Positions 42,266-52,807 of a stretch of DNA of 64,000 nucleotides are shown here, piece after piece. Source of the stretch: Fragilaria crotonensis (Eukaryota > Bacillariophyta > Fragilariophyceae > Fragilariales > Fragilariaceae); NCBI GenBank assembly GCA_022925895.1, contig JAKSYS010000881.1:62001-126000 (forward strand), read 5' to 3'. Positions within the stretch are counted from its first letter, which is position 1. Each line of letters opens with the position of its first letter. The notes beneath the pieces are model-generated. The model ran no database searches. It saw only the letters and a list, made by a program, of their open reading frames with translations, and was not told where the DNA came from. A program made the position numbers and the translations under genes.

Positions 42266-43651
42266 ATGACGGCTCCAGCGACGACGAATGGCGTTGACGA
42301 GGACTGGCGCAATGCGGACTTTTTGACATTCAGCGGAGACGAAGAAGACAGTGACGAAGTGGATGAGGATCAGACTTCCAGTATCAACAAACGACTGCCC
42401 CAAGGAGACCCTCGCGCCTCGTCAGATTCCAAAGTGCCCTCCGATTTACCTCCTTGGATGACAGTCGCCGCGTCGAAGAACATCAATCCTCTGGTACGAC
42501 TTCACAACGAAATCGTTGATTTTTGTAAGCTTATGGAACCGAAACCGTCGGAGTTGAGTAAGCGGGAAGAATGGGTCGTGAGATTGCGTGCCTTGGCACA
42601 ATCGTGCTTCGGGTCGGACTGCAAAGTAACTGTATTTGGTTCTCAAGCTACCGGTCTTTTATTGCCAACATCGGATGTCGATGTAGTCATTGAGCTTCAA
42701 GAAGAGGACCATAACTTGACGGAAGGTGAAGGAAAATCACAGGAGCAAGTCGACATGGAGAATTGGACCGTGACAAATTCCAATTCGACCAAATCGCCAT
42801 TGCAGCGACTCGCGAGTGCGATTCGCGACGAATGGTTTGAAGAATTGGAGTATCTTGAAGTGATTGAGAACACCCAAGTTCCTCTTGTGAAATTCACCAC
42901 CCTCCAGTGTCTATCGATAGATGTGTGTTTCAATCAAGACAATGGTCCCAAGGCTGCGCAATTGATGACCACGTACCTGCAGGCCATGCCACCCCTCCGT
43001 CCCCTCACATTTGTGTTGAAATACTTTTTGGCGTCTCGTGGTCTCAATGAGCCGTACAGTGGAGGAATCGGTAGCTACTTGCTCCAACTCATGATTGTTT
43101 CATTCTTGCAACATCGTGAACGTGATGCCTACAACAACAATCGTGGCAGCGTCTATAATTTGGGATGTCTTTTGTTGGAATTTCTGGAGTTATACGGAAT
43201 GGACATGAATTACATAACCGCTGGAATATCAGTCCGGCATGATGGCTTTTACTTCCGCAAAGGCGCCCTCGATCGTAAAGAAACCTTTTGTTATCCCAAC
43301 CGACCCTTCTCGTTGGCGATGGAAAATCCTCTGGATCCGACCATGGACGTTGGGAAGGCATCGTTCCGCATTGGGATTGTACAGCGGTCCATGGATGTGG
43401 CGTACAAGGTCTTGTTGGCACATGTCGCAGAACCGTTCCATACTTTCGACGGCGCTGTGGCATCGTCAATTCTCGCCACCATCCTCCCAATATCTCCCGA
43501 AATGCTGGCACGAGCAGCAAGACCAGCAACAACTAGTGGCAAGGGAGTAGCATCAATGTTGACGCGAGGTATTGCTGCAAAGATGGACAACGATGGCGAC
43601 GGATTGCTATCTCCACCGCGAAAACGGCGACGTCGAGAAGCTGATTTATAA
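42266..43651 (+). CDS. TRF4: Non-canonical poly(A) polymerase TRF4/PAPD5-like (TRAMP), 461 aa
   Basis: ATG 42266 (MTAPATTNGVDED). The nucleotidyltransferase signature is intact: VFGSQATGLLLPTSDVDVVI, with G125-S126, the first two catalytic Asp at 137 and 139, and the third in LSIDVCFN (D219). The central domain reads PLRPLTFVLKYFLASRGLNEPYSGGIGSY, then the PAP-associated domain with FLQHRERDAYNNNRGS, LGCLLLEFLELYG and a GISVRHDGFYF block. The C-terminus is basic (PPRKRRRREADL), a likely nuclear signal. TRF4 adds short oligo(A) tails to aberrant nuclear RNAs so that MTR4 and the exosome degrade them. No RNA-binding domain is present; yeast Trf4 relies on zinc-knuckle Air proteins, none of which is seen beside it. 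Intronless. Confidence 0.92.
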   Translation: MTAPATTNGVDEDWRNADFLTFSGDEEDSDEVDEDQTSSINKRLPQGDPRASSDSKVPSDLPPWMTVAASKNINPLVRLHNEIVDFCKLMEPKPSELSKREEWVVRLRALAQSCFGSDCKVTVFGSQATGLLLPTSDVDVVIELQEEDHNLTEGEGKSQEQVDMENWTVTNSNSTKSPLQRLASAIRDEWFEELEYLEVIENTQVPLVKFTTLQCLSIDVCFNQDNGPKAAQLMTTYLQAMPPLRPLTFVLKYFLASRGLNEPYSGGIGSYLLQLMIVSFLQHRERDAYNNNRGSVYNLGCLLLEFLELYGMDMNYITAGISVRHDGFYFRKGALDRKETFCYPNRPFSLAMENPLDPTMDVGKASFRIGIVQRSMDVAYKVLLAHVAEPFHTFDGAVASSILATILPISPEMLARAARPATTSGKGVASMLTRGIAAKMDNDGDGLLSPPRKRRRREADL

Positions 43652-43789
43652 TACGCATTTACTCTCAGTAACGCAGTGTGCTAAACTCCTGTTACAAAGT
43701 CCCTGATCGACATCCTACTATTACAGTTCAATATCTAACATTGTTCTTCTCACCACACTAGTACTAGGCGTATCTGAGCTTGAGCATAC

Positions 43790-45220
43790 TTATAATTCCT
43801 CCCATGTGATGAGTTGCCTACACACGGGGCATTCTTGAGATTGCTCCTTCCATTGATAAAGACAGGGCAAGTGAAGGTATGTCCTATTCGTCCCGCATCC
43901 ACAAAGGGTTGGAATGCGAGGATTGTCTTGAGAAAACCCCTCCAAACAAATAAGACATTCATCACTATCGACGCTTGATGCCACAGCGAGATCGTCGTTC
44001 TTATCGTCCACCAGCCGATTGTCTTCGCGTCCTGCGGGCTTGCCTTTAACCCACTGTCCGACGAAAAACAAAGTATCATCTGGATTGCGGCGCTCTCCGT
44101 AACCGTGAGGGAGTCCCTTCTCGTACTTCCCAACGTAACTACTGCCACACGCAAACACCTCCTCTCCGTAACCGTGACGAAGGTTGCGCAAGAATTCGCC
44201 TTCGTATGTGGCTCCTGATGCTGATATGAGAACCCCATTCGAACCTTGCATGAGACCATACTTGAAGGGTCCTTTGTATACTTCCTCGTCATCAAATACC
44301 AAGAAGCCTGTACCATGCGGAATATTACCATTCAATGCAGTTCCAGTATATCGACCTTTGCGTCTATGAGGGGCAGCTATTGTCCATTCGATGTTGCTGA
44401 CATCTTGCGTTGTGATGTCCTCATTAGACTTGACCGAGTTCGTTGTCGTCACTCTCGCTTCAACATTGGTCACGGGAGAAGTGAATGGCGTCGATGGAAC
44501 CGAAATGACCGTGCTCTCCCTTGATCCTAGGGTAATCGTGTCGTCTTCTCCTATCCCTTCTCCCGCAATTCGCAAATCTTGTATGGCTTGATCAAGTTTC
44601 CTGCGCTCATCCTCGAGGGCTTCTAATTTCTTCCGACGAAGAATATCAGATGCTGATTCTTCCTGTTGATCATCAATAGTATCATCATGATCGTGATTGT
44701 TCTCATAATCATGATGAATGTGAACCTGCACCACAGGAGGTGGGGGCGAATTGGCAGGGTTCTCGGACTCTAAATCGAAACTGTTGCAAGCTGTTGTTTC
44801 GATCGTTGGTGTAGTCGTAGTCGTCGTTGTTGCAGCTGTTGTCGTTGGTGTTGTGGAATGCTTGCTATCCACCGAAATCACTTTCGAACCAGCTAATTTG
44901 GCCATCGCCTGCGACGAGGATTCGTCTGTCCTTGAGATGCTAGCATCACGACTGGTGGTGGTACTCTTCTTTCCACCAACGGGGTCTCTCTTATTAGACT
45001 GGCGCAATGACTTGGTTGCCGCTCGGGCATCTGGAGTCGATGGTTTTTGTACAATTAACCCTTGGACGTAGTTGTTTCGAGAGAAGCCCTTTCCTATATG
45101 ATCTCTCGCAGTAGAGTTGCGCAATGACTTGGTCGTCGTTTGGACTACTGGAGGCGATGGGTTGTTCGCAATCAACCCTTGAACGAAGTAATCTCGAGAG
45201 CAGCCCTTTCCTTTAAACAT
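43790..45220 (-). CDS. MORN-repeat protein with C-terminal RING-CH-like finger, 476 aa
   Basis: ATG 45220 (MFKGKGCSRDYFVQG). The N-terminus contains a tandem duplication: GCSRDYFVQGLI...TTTKSLRNS and GFSRNNYVQGLI...AATKSLRQS (about residues 5-36 and 44-76). A Thr-rich and then acidic/coiled linker follows (EDERRKLDQAIQDLR). Residues about 289-395 hold about four MORN repeats (YKGPFKYGLMQGSNG, YEGEFLRNLRHGYGE, YVGKYEKGLPHGYGE, FVGQWVKGKP). The last 55 residues are a C4HC3-like finger: CLIC, CGC, then TYLHLPC and CPVC. MORN repeats often bind lipids or serve as protein scaffolds, and the finger suggests E3 ligase activity. It is tail-to-tail with TRF4, 138 bp apart. A shortened relative lies at 53564-54337. 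Confidence 0.8.
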   Translation of the reverse strand: MFKGKGCSRDYFVQGLIANNPSPPVVQTTTKSLRNSTARDHIGKGFSRNNYVQGLIVQKPSTPDARAATKSLRQSNKRDPVGGKKSTTTSRDASISRTDESSSQAMAKLAGSKVISVDSKHSTTPTTTAATTTTTTTPTIETTACNSFDLESENPANSPPPPVVQVHIHHDYENNHDHDDTIDDQQEESASDILRRKKLEALEDERRKLDQAIQDLRIAGEGIGEDDTITLGSRESTVISVPSTPFTSPVTNVEARVTTTNSVKSNEDITTQDVSNIEWTIAAPHRRKGRYTGTALNGNIPHGTGFLVFDDEEVYKGPFKYGLMQGSNGVLISASGATYEGEFLRNLRHGYGEEVFACGSSYVGKYEKGLPHGYGERRNPDDTLFFVGQWVKGKPAGREDNRLVDDKNDDLAVASSVDSDECLICLEGFSQDNPRIPTLCGCGTNRTYLHLPCLYQWKEQSQECPVCRQLITWEEL

Positions 45221-45607
45221 GGTGAAAATGTATGATTAGTACGAATTCCACAAGTGACGTCGATTAAAAAAAGCGAACGCGTACAGGGCTGTACTGCATG
45301 ATTCGTACCTGGCATCTGGCAGGATGGAATGAAACAAAGATTCGAAAGCATGTATCAAGTCGAATCTCTTTTTTTTTTTATTCCGCGAATTGAGAATCCC
45401 AGAAAATTCTCAACCCCAACCCCAACAGACATTTTAGGTCTACCGAAAACCTGCCCGTACACTGTACATATACTGAATACTGAATGGTACCATGGTACAG
45501 CTGTACACAAATTATGCTATGACCTCACTCACCTTTTGACTCTCTCTCCATGACACAATGGAACGGATGGAAGGTCTGAATAGAAAACGCTCACTCAAAT
45601 CTACGAC

Positions 45608-45618
45608 CTTCACACGGG
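45608..45618 (+). repeat. Left target-site duplication of the MULE
   Basis: CTTCACACGGG lies directly before the element and is repeated exactly at its right end. Eleven bases fall in the 8-11 bp range known for Mutator-like elements. Confidence 0.75.
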
Positions 45619-45622
45619 AATA

Positions 45623-45694
45623 TGCCTAATGCGCTTAGAATTAATGCGCTTATAAAGCACTTGCACCAATCAAAATTGTCCGGGACGTCATCAT
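45623..45694 (+). repeat. Left terminal inverted repeat of the MULE
   Basis: Begins TGCCTAATGCGCTTAGAA and ends GGGACGTCATCAT. It is the reverse complement of 52736-52807 with one mismatch (a T/C near base 55). It contains a second-level repeat of AATGCGCTTA, which may be a transposase-binding site. Confidence 0.9.
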
Positions 45695-45926
45695 TTTTGG
45701 GAGGGGTTGCCTCTACAAAAAAGAGTCATTTGACCTCGTCTGAAAATATCAATGGATTCAAATCAGGTTGGATTCAAATTTCCCACCTGCCGAACGAGCG
45801 CGCTAACCTTCACGGATATGTTCATAAAATTTTCAAAACGCAAATTTGCACTCCGATAGCTAGCTACACCGGCAGTGCAATTCACCAACTTACAGAAACC
45901 CGACTCCTGTTTCAACTTTCAGCACC

Positions 45927-48900
45927 ATGGACGAAGCTACCACTGACCATAATCATGCTGATGACCTCTTCTACTCTGATGCAGAGATGGGAAATCTACT
46001 CCACATCAAGAGTGAGTTCGAGAGCGAGTTTCCTGTAGGGACTGTGTTCCCAACCCGAAGGCAACTTATTGATGCCATGCGCGATAAAGCATCACAGCTT
46101 GGGTTCTTTGTGATTGACCGTGGCTATTCTGTTCTGTGCTTTGAAACAACAGCACGAGACTCGGAGAACGAAAGGAGACAGAAAGCTCGAGAAGAACTCT
46201 CGAGAGAGAATGGCAAAATCTATGTACCAAGAAAAGTTGCAAAATCCAAGTGTGGATGTGAATTTAAGGCCTCATTTGTTCAAAAGAGAGGCACCGCACA
46301 GGATGAATTCAGGATCTCAAAGGTGCAATACATGCATGGAAAGGGGTGCAAGCCTTCAGGGGAGCAATTCAAGGCAGCATGGAGGAGTGGTGGACATGCA
46401 TCAAAGTATGTAGCTCGCACAAAGAATTTAAAACTGCACACTATTGTTCAGCTGCTGGCTAGCGGTCAAAAGCCAAGTACAAAAACAATGAGGGCTATGC
46501 TTCGTGATATGCTACCAAAGGGGTTTGACGTGTCCAGCAAGTTCATCAACAATGTGCAAGCAAAGGTCAGGGCAAAGATATCTGATGGAGCATTTGATAC
46601 ACTCCTTGCACAAGGAACCGTGTCGAATGAAGAAGCTGATTTCATTTTAAGTGACAACCTACCCCCAGAGTACCTCTCTATTGCTGAGGAAATTGCCAGT
46701 GATACCTTGAAGGATGCTCTGTCTGACCCGGGAACCAAATGCTTGGTTGTTCACTACCTATGTCAACTACACAGAAAGGATCCATCATTTCTCTTTGATA
46801 TCCAGCGCGATGAAAATGACACAATTGTTGGTATTTGTTGGCAAACAGCCACAATGAGGTTTGATTGGGACTCATGTGCATCTTGCATTTCGTTGGATGG
46901 TATGAAACGTCAACTCAACCATTTCTCCTACCCATATATTGCGGTTACCTCTTTGGATGGCTATGGCAATATGGTTGTATGCGCTGAAGCCATCGTCATC
47001 TCTGAGCGGATAGAGGCATACGCATGGCTGCTTAGGTGCTGCAATAACTTCTCCTCCAACCGAAAATTGGATGGCCTTCGAGTTATCTATGGTGATGGGT
47101 TAGTAACATGTGACAGTCTGCTAGTATCCTCGGCATTCAAGACTCTTGTTCACTCCTTGATGATATACACCATCTTTTGTCGGCAGACTGTGGCACATGG
47201 TATAAACAATTCGGTGTCGACAAGTGGAATTATTATGGCGGAATGCTGAGAGCTCTGGTGCATGAGTCATACACTTTGGAAGACTACGAGAAGACAAGGT
47301 TAATGATTCTTACAACAATGGAAAGTCGGGATGAGCCCCAAAGCTTGAACAATTACTTCAACAACATTGTACATGCGGGAAGGCATAGATTTGCACGTTA
47401 TTCAGTGTGTGCAACACCCTGCAATGAGGAGCTTCTTGGATCATCAGTTGCTGAGTCCAACCATGCTTCCTATGTTGCTCGCATTGGTGGTGGCAGTTGG
47501 GATGACCCAGCAACGCAGGTTAAAGATTGTATCCAGAGGATGTCAGAGCTTTCTAATAAGAGGGCAAGGCTTCGGGATCAATACAGGCGACAAAGTGCTG
47601 CAAATAGTCATACTGCATCGGATGAACAAATCAAAGTTATGCTCCTCAAGCTATCAAAACGCGGTTTCAAAATCTGTGAGGAACAGTACCGGAAGTCTTC
47701 TGAGTATTACACTCCCCTTGCGGGTACCAGTAGCGAGCATCAAGATGCAGCACCAATGATGGAAGTCATATGGCAAGGCAAATCATCAAAACCTTCTCGT
47801 ATCATTGATGGGCGCAAGTGTTCATGTAATGTCTTCATTGCCTACCAACTGCAATGCAGGCATCTCTTTGCCTACCACAAGCGATCATTTCAGTTGGATC
47901 TGGTCCATCCAAAGTTTCACGCACAGCCACTGACTATTGCAGCCCCAAATCCAGAGTTTACCAATATTCTTTCGATGTGGGTGATAGACAGGGATACATA
48001 TATTGGAAGTATTGGTGATAAGTTGGAACTCGAGTCCTGGAACATCATGAGGGTGCAATTTTGAACGGTGAAATTCCTAGTACAGAGTGTTCTATCAGCG
48101 ATGGCGGTGATGATGGAGATAAAGAAAATGATGTGTACTTTGGAGAGGAGGGTAAAGAAGGTGACGATGCAGCTCAGGAAAGGACAATGGAAGGAATAAC
48201 TGGCAATTTGAAGTCAACAAAGAGGAATGTGACCTATCGGGACTTCACAGATGTGGCAAATAGTGTTGCAAACCTTGCATTAAGCCTTCCCAGCGAAGAC
48301 TTGCGTTGCGAATGCTTAGGGGTCTTAGTTCGCATGCGAGATGCCCTGAGTATGTCTGCTTCTTCTGGCAACCAGTCATCTGTACCATTGGTTGGCTTCA
48401 TGTCAGACGCTGATGCATTTCTGGCGGCATTTGGGCCAAATGCTGAGTTTAGGAGAGAAGGCATCTTTGCACCACTTGCTGGTGGTGATCCTGGCAACAA
48501 CTTCGAAATGCAGCGCCACAATTCTGGGAAGGTGCGGCACAAACGCTTGACCTCCATGAATGAGAGAAATGCACGGGCATCAAAAATAGCAGATGCCCGC
48601 AACAGGCCTTCTCAATGCTCATTTTGTGGTTCGACACAGCATACCATTAAACGATGTTCTGTTATGGACAAGGCGGCTTTTGTTGGAAAAAAGAATAGTA
48701 TGGGGTGGAATAAATGGTATCGAACTTTGGGCAATCAAAATTGCCATGAGGTTACGTTGCCAAGTGCTGGTAATGCCTTGAAACTCACTCGCGAGCTACA
48801 AGACAACCTTCCACCTCCCTCTCATACCATTCGCCATCTTTCTATAAGGTCAGTCCACTTCTCCAATGAGGCCATGGAGTATATTTCACGTCCAAACAGC

Positions 48901-49080
48901 ATCTACAGACACAAGAATTCTGAGCACTCGCAGATTCCATCCCCAGACAACAATATTGTGGGAGTTCAGCTGATTGAGCGAGGCGGAAACTTTCGGAGGA
49001 AAGACAATGAAAGCAGTGATGAAAACATCACATTTTATGTACGAGCAAAACAGTCCAAAATGGATGGAAAAGGCATTTAG
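45927..49080 (+). CDS. Mutator-like transposase, in three successive frames
   Basis: ATG 45927 (MDEATTDHNHADD). The first frame (to 47249) has an N-terminal domain resembling a FAR1/WRKY-GCM1-type zinc-binding fold (SKCGCEFKASFV), then the start of a DDE core (CISLDGMKRQL, VIYGDGL). The second (about 47150-48064) supplies the catalytic glutamate segment (GSSVAESNHASY) and a SWIM finger (CSCN...CRH: KCSCNVFIAYQLQCRHLF). The third (about 48061-49080) ends in a CCHC zinc knuckle (CSFCGSTQHTIKRC). That order matches MULE transposases. Frame changes near 47150 and at 48061-48064 break an otherwise continuous protein of about 1,050 residues. No convincing intron fills either break. Either the copy is dead or the sequence has small errors; the first two frames overlap. 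Confidence 0.85.
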
Positions 49081-49234
49081 TGACTCCCAACTATTTGTCT
49101 ACGTCAAACAAAAAGAACTGTGAATGAGCAGGAGAAGCAGCACGATATACATAAGAAATTGTAAGGTTGTCAGAAAACAATTCATACGCTATGGAGCAAT
49201 AACGTTATAACGCTTGTGTATAACGTTTTTGTGA

Positions 49235-51217
49235 CTAAGGAAAACCGTAGAATATCTTCGTAATAGTTATGAAAATGATTATCGTCATACAAACTTTCAT
49301 ACCAAGCGCTTTCTCCTCATCCTTTCCAGCTACAAGCTCAACACCTTTGAGAGCCTGCTTCTTAGTGCACAAATCCCTACCAGCACTTACAACCTTCTCT
49401 TTGGCGGCAGTGAAAGTTCCATAGAGATTGTTCTGAAATTGCTGTCGAGCCCCCTTCATAACTCTCTCACCGTTTGGACCATCAGGCATGGAAATGGAAG
49501 TACAGTGACGCAATACTCTTCCATCCCATGATATTGCCACTCCATGACAAAGACGAACTGCAAGACCTGAAAAGATCGCCCCATCCGGCTTTACACCATG
49601 GACATTTGGCAGGATAAAGTACCAGTTAAAGCCCACTGACGGGTTGTCTTCTGTCCAAACTGCATACCCCTGTGAAGCGTCATGGATATCATAATGCGAA
49701 GCATTACCCAGATTGACACTCATGTCAATCGTATATCCAACACGTTGAACACCATCTCCATTCATTGGTTGCACAGGTTCCAATCCAGAGTCAGCCTCAA
49801 GACCCAGGATGACACCAAGGACATCGGGGAAACATGCCTTCCCAATCGAATGCAATGCGACAACCATATCACGAAGCACGCCCTGATGAACACTCCGATT
49901 GGTAGCGTACGGGACAGGGTTCATGTCACCCTTTGTGATGTTTGTGCCAAGGGCATGCATGGACCCAACATCACCCTTTCCAGCACGTGCATTAGAAGTC
50001 TGAACACCACTGTGGATTGCCAAATTACAGGTTGTTACGTCATCTAACCATGTACCAGCCCCTGGGTGGAGGGTTTGGACATGCCGAATGCTAAGGACAG
50101 TCTGCCTGTCCTTGCAATTCCCCTCATCGTCAATGGCAATAATCACATCAATGACAGGATCACAAGTCGGGTCAAGGATCCAACATGTTGGCGGCATGTT
50201 GAAATGATGGCAACCGAGTGCATAGTGGCGCCCCCCTTCCCTGGCTGAGGTGGCCGATGCTAACTTGCAATTGTACAGAGCTGCAAGCTCTGCCTGTGGC
50301 CATGTCCCAGCATCCTCACCAGAGAATACATCTGGGGCCATCTTCGGACCCATCCGATCGGAACATTGGTGCGCATGGTATATCTTTCGTGCATGGCCAT
50401 TATGGCAAGTGGACCTCAAACCAATTCTCCAGATGGAAACCAGCTGACCGTCATCCATGAACAACCTCTTCACATAACCGTCCCCAAAATTGTAAAGTCC
50501 TGACCCATCGCAATGATGGCGATGGTGGAGACGAAGCCAACTCATATCCAGGGGGATCAAAGTATTATCGACACCCGAATCAGGGTGATGTCTTTCCCTT
50601 GCACAGTAAAAAATCCCAGCATCAGGAATGAAAGCCAAGCATGTCCGGAACTTGAAGTCAACACTGTCCATCAAGTCATCGTCCTCAAAGCACCTCATCA
50701 CAGCCACAATGTCTGGATCAATAAGAACTCCTTCTCCAGCCGATGGTGCAGGGGATGAGGAGGGACTCATCGATCGGTTCAAAATCACATCCATGAGGTA
50801 CACCTTCTGCACAAAATCGACAGATGCTCCAGCATTAGCATTGTGTTCCAGGAACATATCCGAAATTGAAGAGAGTTGCAGGACATCGTAATCATGTTGG
50901 TAAACAGTATTAAGTGAATTCAGAATGAAGGACATAGGAGTGCCACAAAGCTTCACATCACCAGGTTTACGACAATCATTCTCAACATCCAGGCGGAACG
51001 TCTTCCTGAATAGTATTTCGTCAGAAGAGCCAGGCACAAATGCCAAGCCCTTAACAAGCAGAGCCAGCATTTGTTCCTGCGATGGGAGGAATTCACGGGG
51101 CATGCGATCAGGAAGTTTGTCGGCATTCTCAATGCTGCTGTCCCCCTTCGGTTTCTTCTTGTTGACATATTCCGCGTCAGGAGTGTAACCATCACTATCA
51201 TTACAATGGCTGTCCAA
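49235..51217 (-). CDS. Transposon-borne protein with putative 2OG-Fe(II) dioxygenase core
   Basis: A 660-codon frame whose first listed codon is TTG; the frame is open further upstream, through a basic RGKKRRARKKR stretch (likely nuclear signal), to about 51320, but no ATG was found there, so the start is unresolved (another frame upstream offers an acidic Asp/Ser-rich lead-in and a frame shift is possible). The C-terminal part shows a double-stranded beta-helix pattern: ASHYDIHDASQGYAVWTE with HxD (H508, D510), NWYFILPNVHG, then LCHGVAISWDGRVLRHC with a distal His (H558) and a following Arg. Spacing (about 48 residues) fits Fe(II)/2-oxoglutarate oxygenases. The N-terminal 450 residues are Cys/His-rich (RLHHRHHC, CHNGHARKIYHAHQC) and not recognised. 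I recall similar multicopy proteins in diatoms and haptophytes. Function is inferred. Confidence 0.6.
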   Translation of the reverse strand: MDSHCNDSDGYTPDAEYVNKKKPKGDSSIENADKLPDRMPREFLPSQEQMLALLVKGLAFVPGSSDEILFRKTFRLDVENDCRKPGDVKLCGTPMSFILNSLNTVYQHDYDVLQLSSISDMFLEHNANAGASVDFVQKVYLMDVILNRSMSPSSSPAPSAGEGVLIDPDIVAVMRCFEDDDLMDSVDFKFRTCLAFIPDAGIFYCARERHHPDSGVDNTLIPLDMSWLRLHHRHHCDGSGLYNFGDGYVKRLFMDDGQLVSIWRIGLRSTCHNGHARKIYHAHQCSDRMGPKMAPDVFSGEDAGTWPQAELAALYNCKLASATSAREGGRHYALGCHHFNMPPTCWILDPTCDPVIDVIIAIDDEGNCKDRQTVLSIRHVQTLHPGAGTWLDDVTTCNLAIHSGVQTSNARAGKGDVGSMHALGTNITKGDMNPVPYATNRSVHQGVLRDMVVALHSIGKACFPDVLGVILGLEADSGLEPVQPMNGDGVQRVGYTIDMSVNLGNASHYDIHDASQGYAVWTEDNPSVGFNWYFILPNVHGVKPDGAIFSGLAVRLCHGVAISWDGRVLRHCTSISMPDGPNGERVMKGARQQFQNNLYGTFTAAKEKVVSAGRDLCTKKQALKGVELVAGKDEEKALGMKVCMTIIIFITITKIFYGFP

Positions 51218-51750
51218 ATTGTCGCCACTTCTGGCAGCCCTGATCCTCTTCTTCCTAGCACGGCGTTTCTTACCCCTGGTGCTCTGTTGTTGCGGTTCTT
51301 GCTTCTCCTCCCGAGCATTTTCGAATTTTTGTCATTATCAGAATACAAGGTTGCAATATGCATATCCACATCGCTTCCTTGGCCAGAATCGTTGCAAACA
51401 TCATCGCAACCAATGCCACAACTGTCCCTCCCGACACGTCTCCCACTCTTTGAGGCAGCTCCACAGGATAAACCCTTGGGATTGCCCCAGGTTGAGAACT
51501 GCAGTTCGACTTGAAGAGGTCTTCCTCTTGGCACCAATCAAAGCACGGTCATGTGGTGGGTTGGGATGCATCATCACAAGAACACCACAACCACCCACGC
51601 CTGACAAGAACACACCACTGCTTGCCACTCCTTACGGCAACAATCAGCCAGCACCAAGTCAGGTACTTGATGCAATTCCTTGTCGCCCCCCTGGCCTAAG
51701 CACAACCACCACTTACAGAACAAGTCAAGAGTCGAGTCCTTGTCACCTCG

Positions 51751-52064
51751 CCTGAGCGCAACCGCCGTTTGTCGCTGTATGGCAACAAGCAGCTATCGCC
51801 ACGTCAGGTAGTTGACAATCCTCAACTGTGATTCCTCGGCAGCTGGCTCCAGTGCCGATCACTTGTCACCTGGCCTGAGCGCAACCACCGTTTGTCGCTG
51901 TATGGCAACAAGCAGCTATCGCCACGTCAGGTAGTTGACAATCCTCAACTGTGATTCCTCGGCAGCTGGCTCCAGTGCCGATCACTTGTCACCTGGCCTG
52001 AGCGCAACCACCGTTTGTCGCTGTATGGCAACAAGCAGCTATCGCCACGTCAGGTAGTTGACAG
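51751..52064 (+). repeat. 123-bp tandem repeat inside the MULE
   Basis: CCTGAGCGCAACC starts at 51751, 51874 and 51997, exactly 123 bp apart. The first two units and the first half of the third are nearly identical (GTTTGTCGCTGTATGGCAAC, GCCACGTCAGGTAGTTGAC). Older, diverged copies may continue on both sides. 123 is a multiple of 3, but no coding use is evident. It could hold the promoter of the minus-strand cargo gene or be a simple expansion. Confidence 0.8.
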
Positions 52065-52735
52065 TCCTCGACGACTGCAGTTCCTTATTGGCGGGTCTGA
52101 GCACAAGAACCACCACTTTCCGGCACAGCAAGTCTACTACTGCCTACTGCTTGTCGACTGCTGGAATTCCTCGTTGCCTGGCCTGAGTGCAACCACCACT
52201 TTTGCCCACACAACAGCAACAAGCTGCTATTGCCACAAAATCAGGTACCAAAAGGATGAGCGAAAGCAGCAACAACAATGAGGACCAAGAAGTGTTGCAT
52301 GCAAAACAAATTTATGGAAAATGCATAATTTGCACTCGTAGTACATGTAGAGCACACATTCCAAAAATTCACAACGCACAGTGGAACATATACAACATAT
52401 ACAGACCTCCATGTATTCGCACTGTCGGTTGAATTAAATTTTGCACTTTGAGAAGACTCCAGAGCGAGTACTCTGCGTTTAGTACTCCGAGTACTTTTGT
52501 ATCATGTACAGTATCAGACATGTACTCCAAACTCCGAGTATGCTTTGTCTAGATATACTGTACTGTAGTATATGTGTATTTTGTAATTTTTGAGGTTTCA
52601 TCGTGTGTACTCTCCAACACGTGATTTGCAGTACGCTAATGATTTCGCACATTGGGCCAACGGCAGAAGCAATGTGACCCACATGGTCATAGGATGACTT
52701 AAAATTAGCAGGGGGTCGCACAGAATTAAATTGCC

Positions 52736-52807
52736 ATGATGACGTCCCGGACGATTTTGATTGGTGCAAGTGCTTTATAAGCGCATTAATTCTAAGCGCA
52801 TTAGGCA
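52736..52807 (-). repeat. Right terminal inverted repeat of the MULE
   Basis: Mirror of 45623-45694, beginning ATGATGACGTCCCGG and ending GCGCATTAGGCA. 71 of 72 bases match. Confidence 0.9.
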
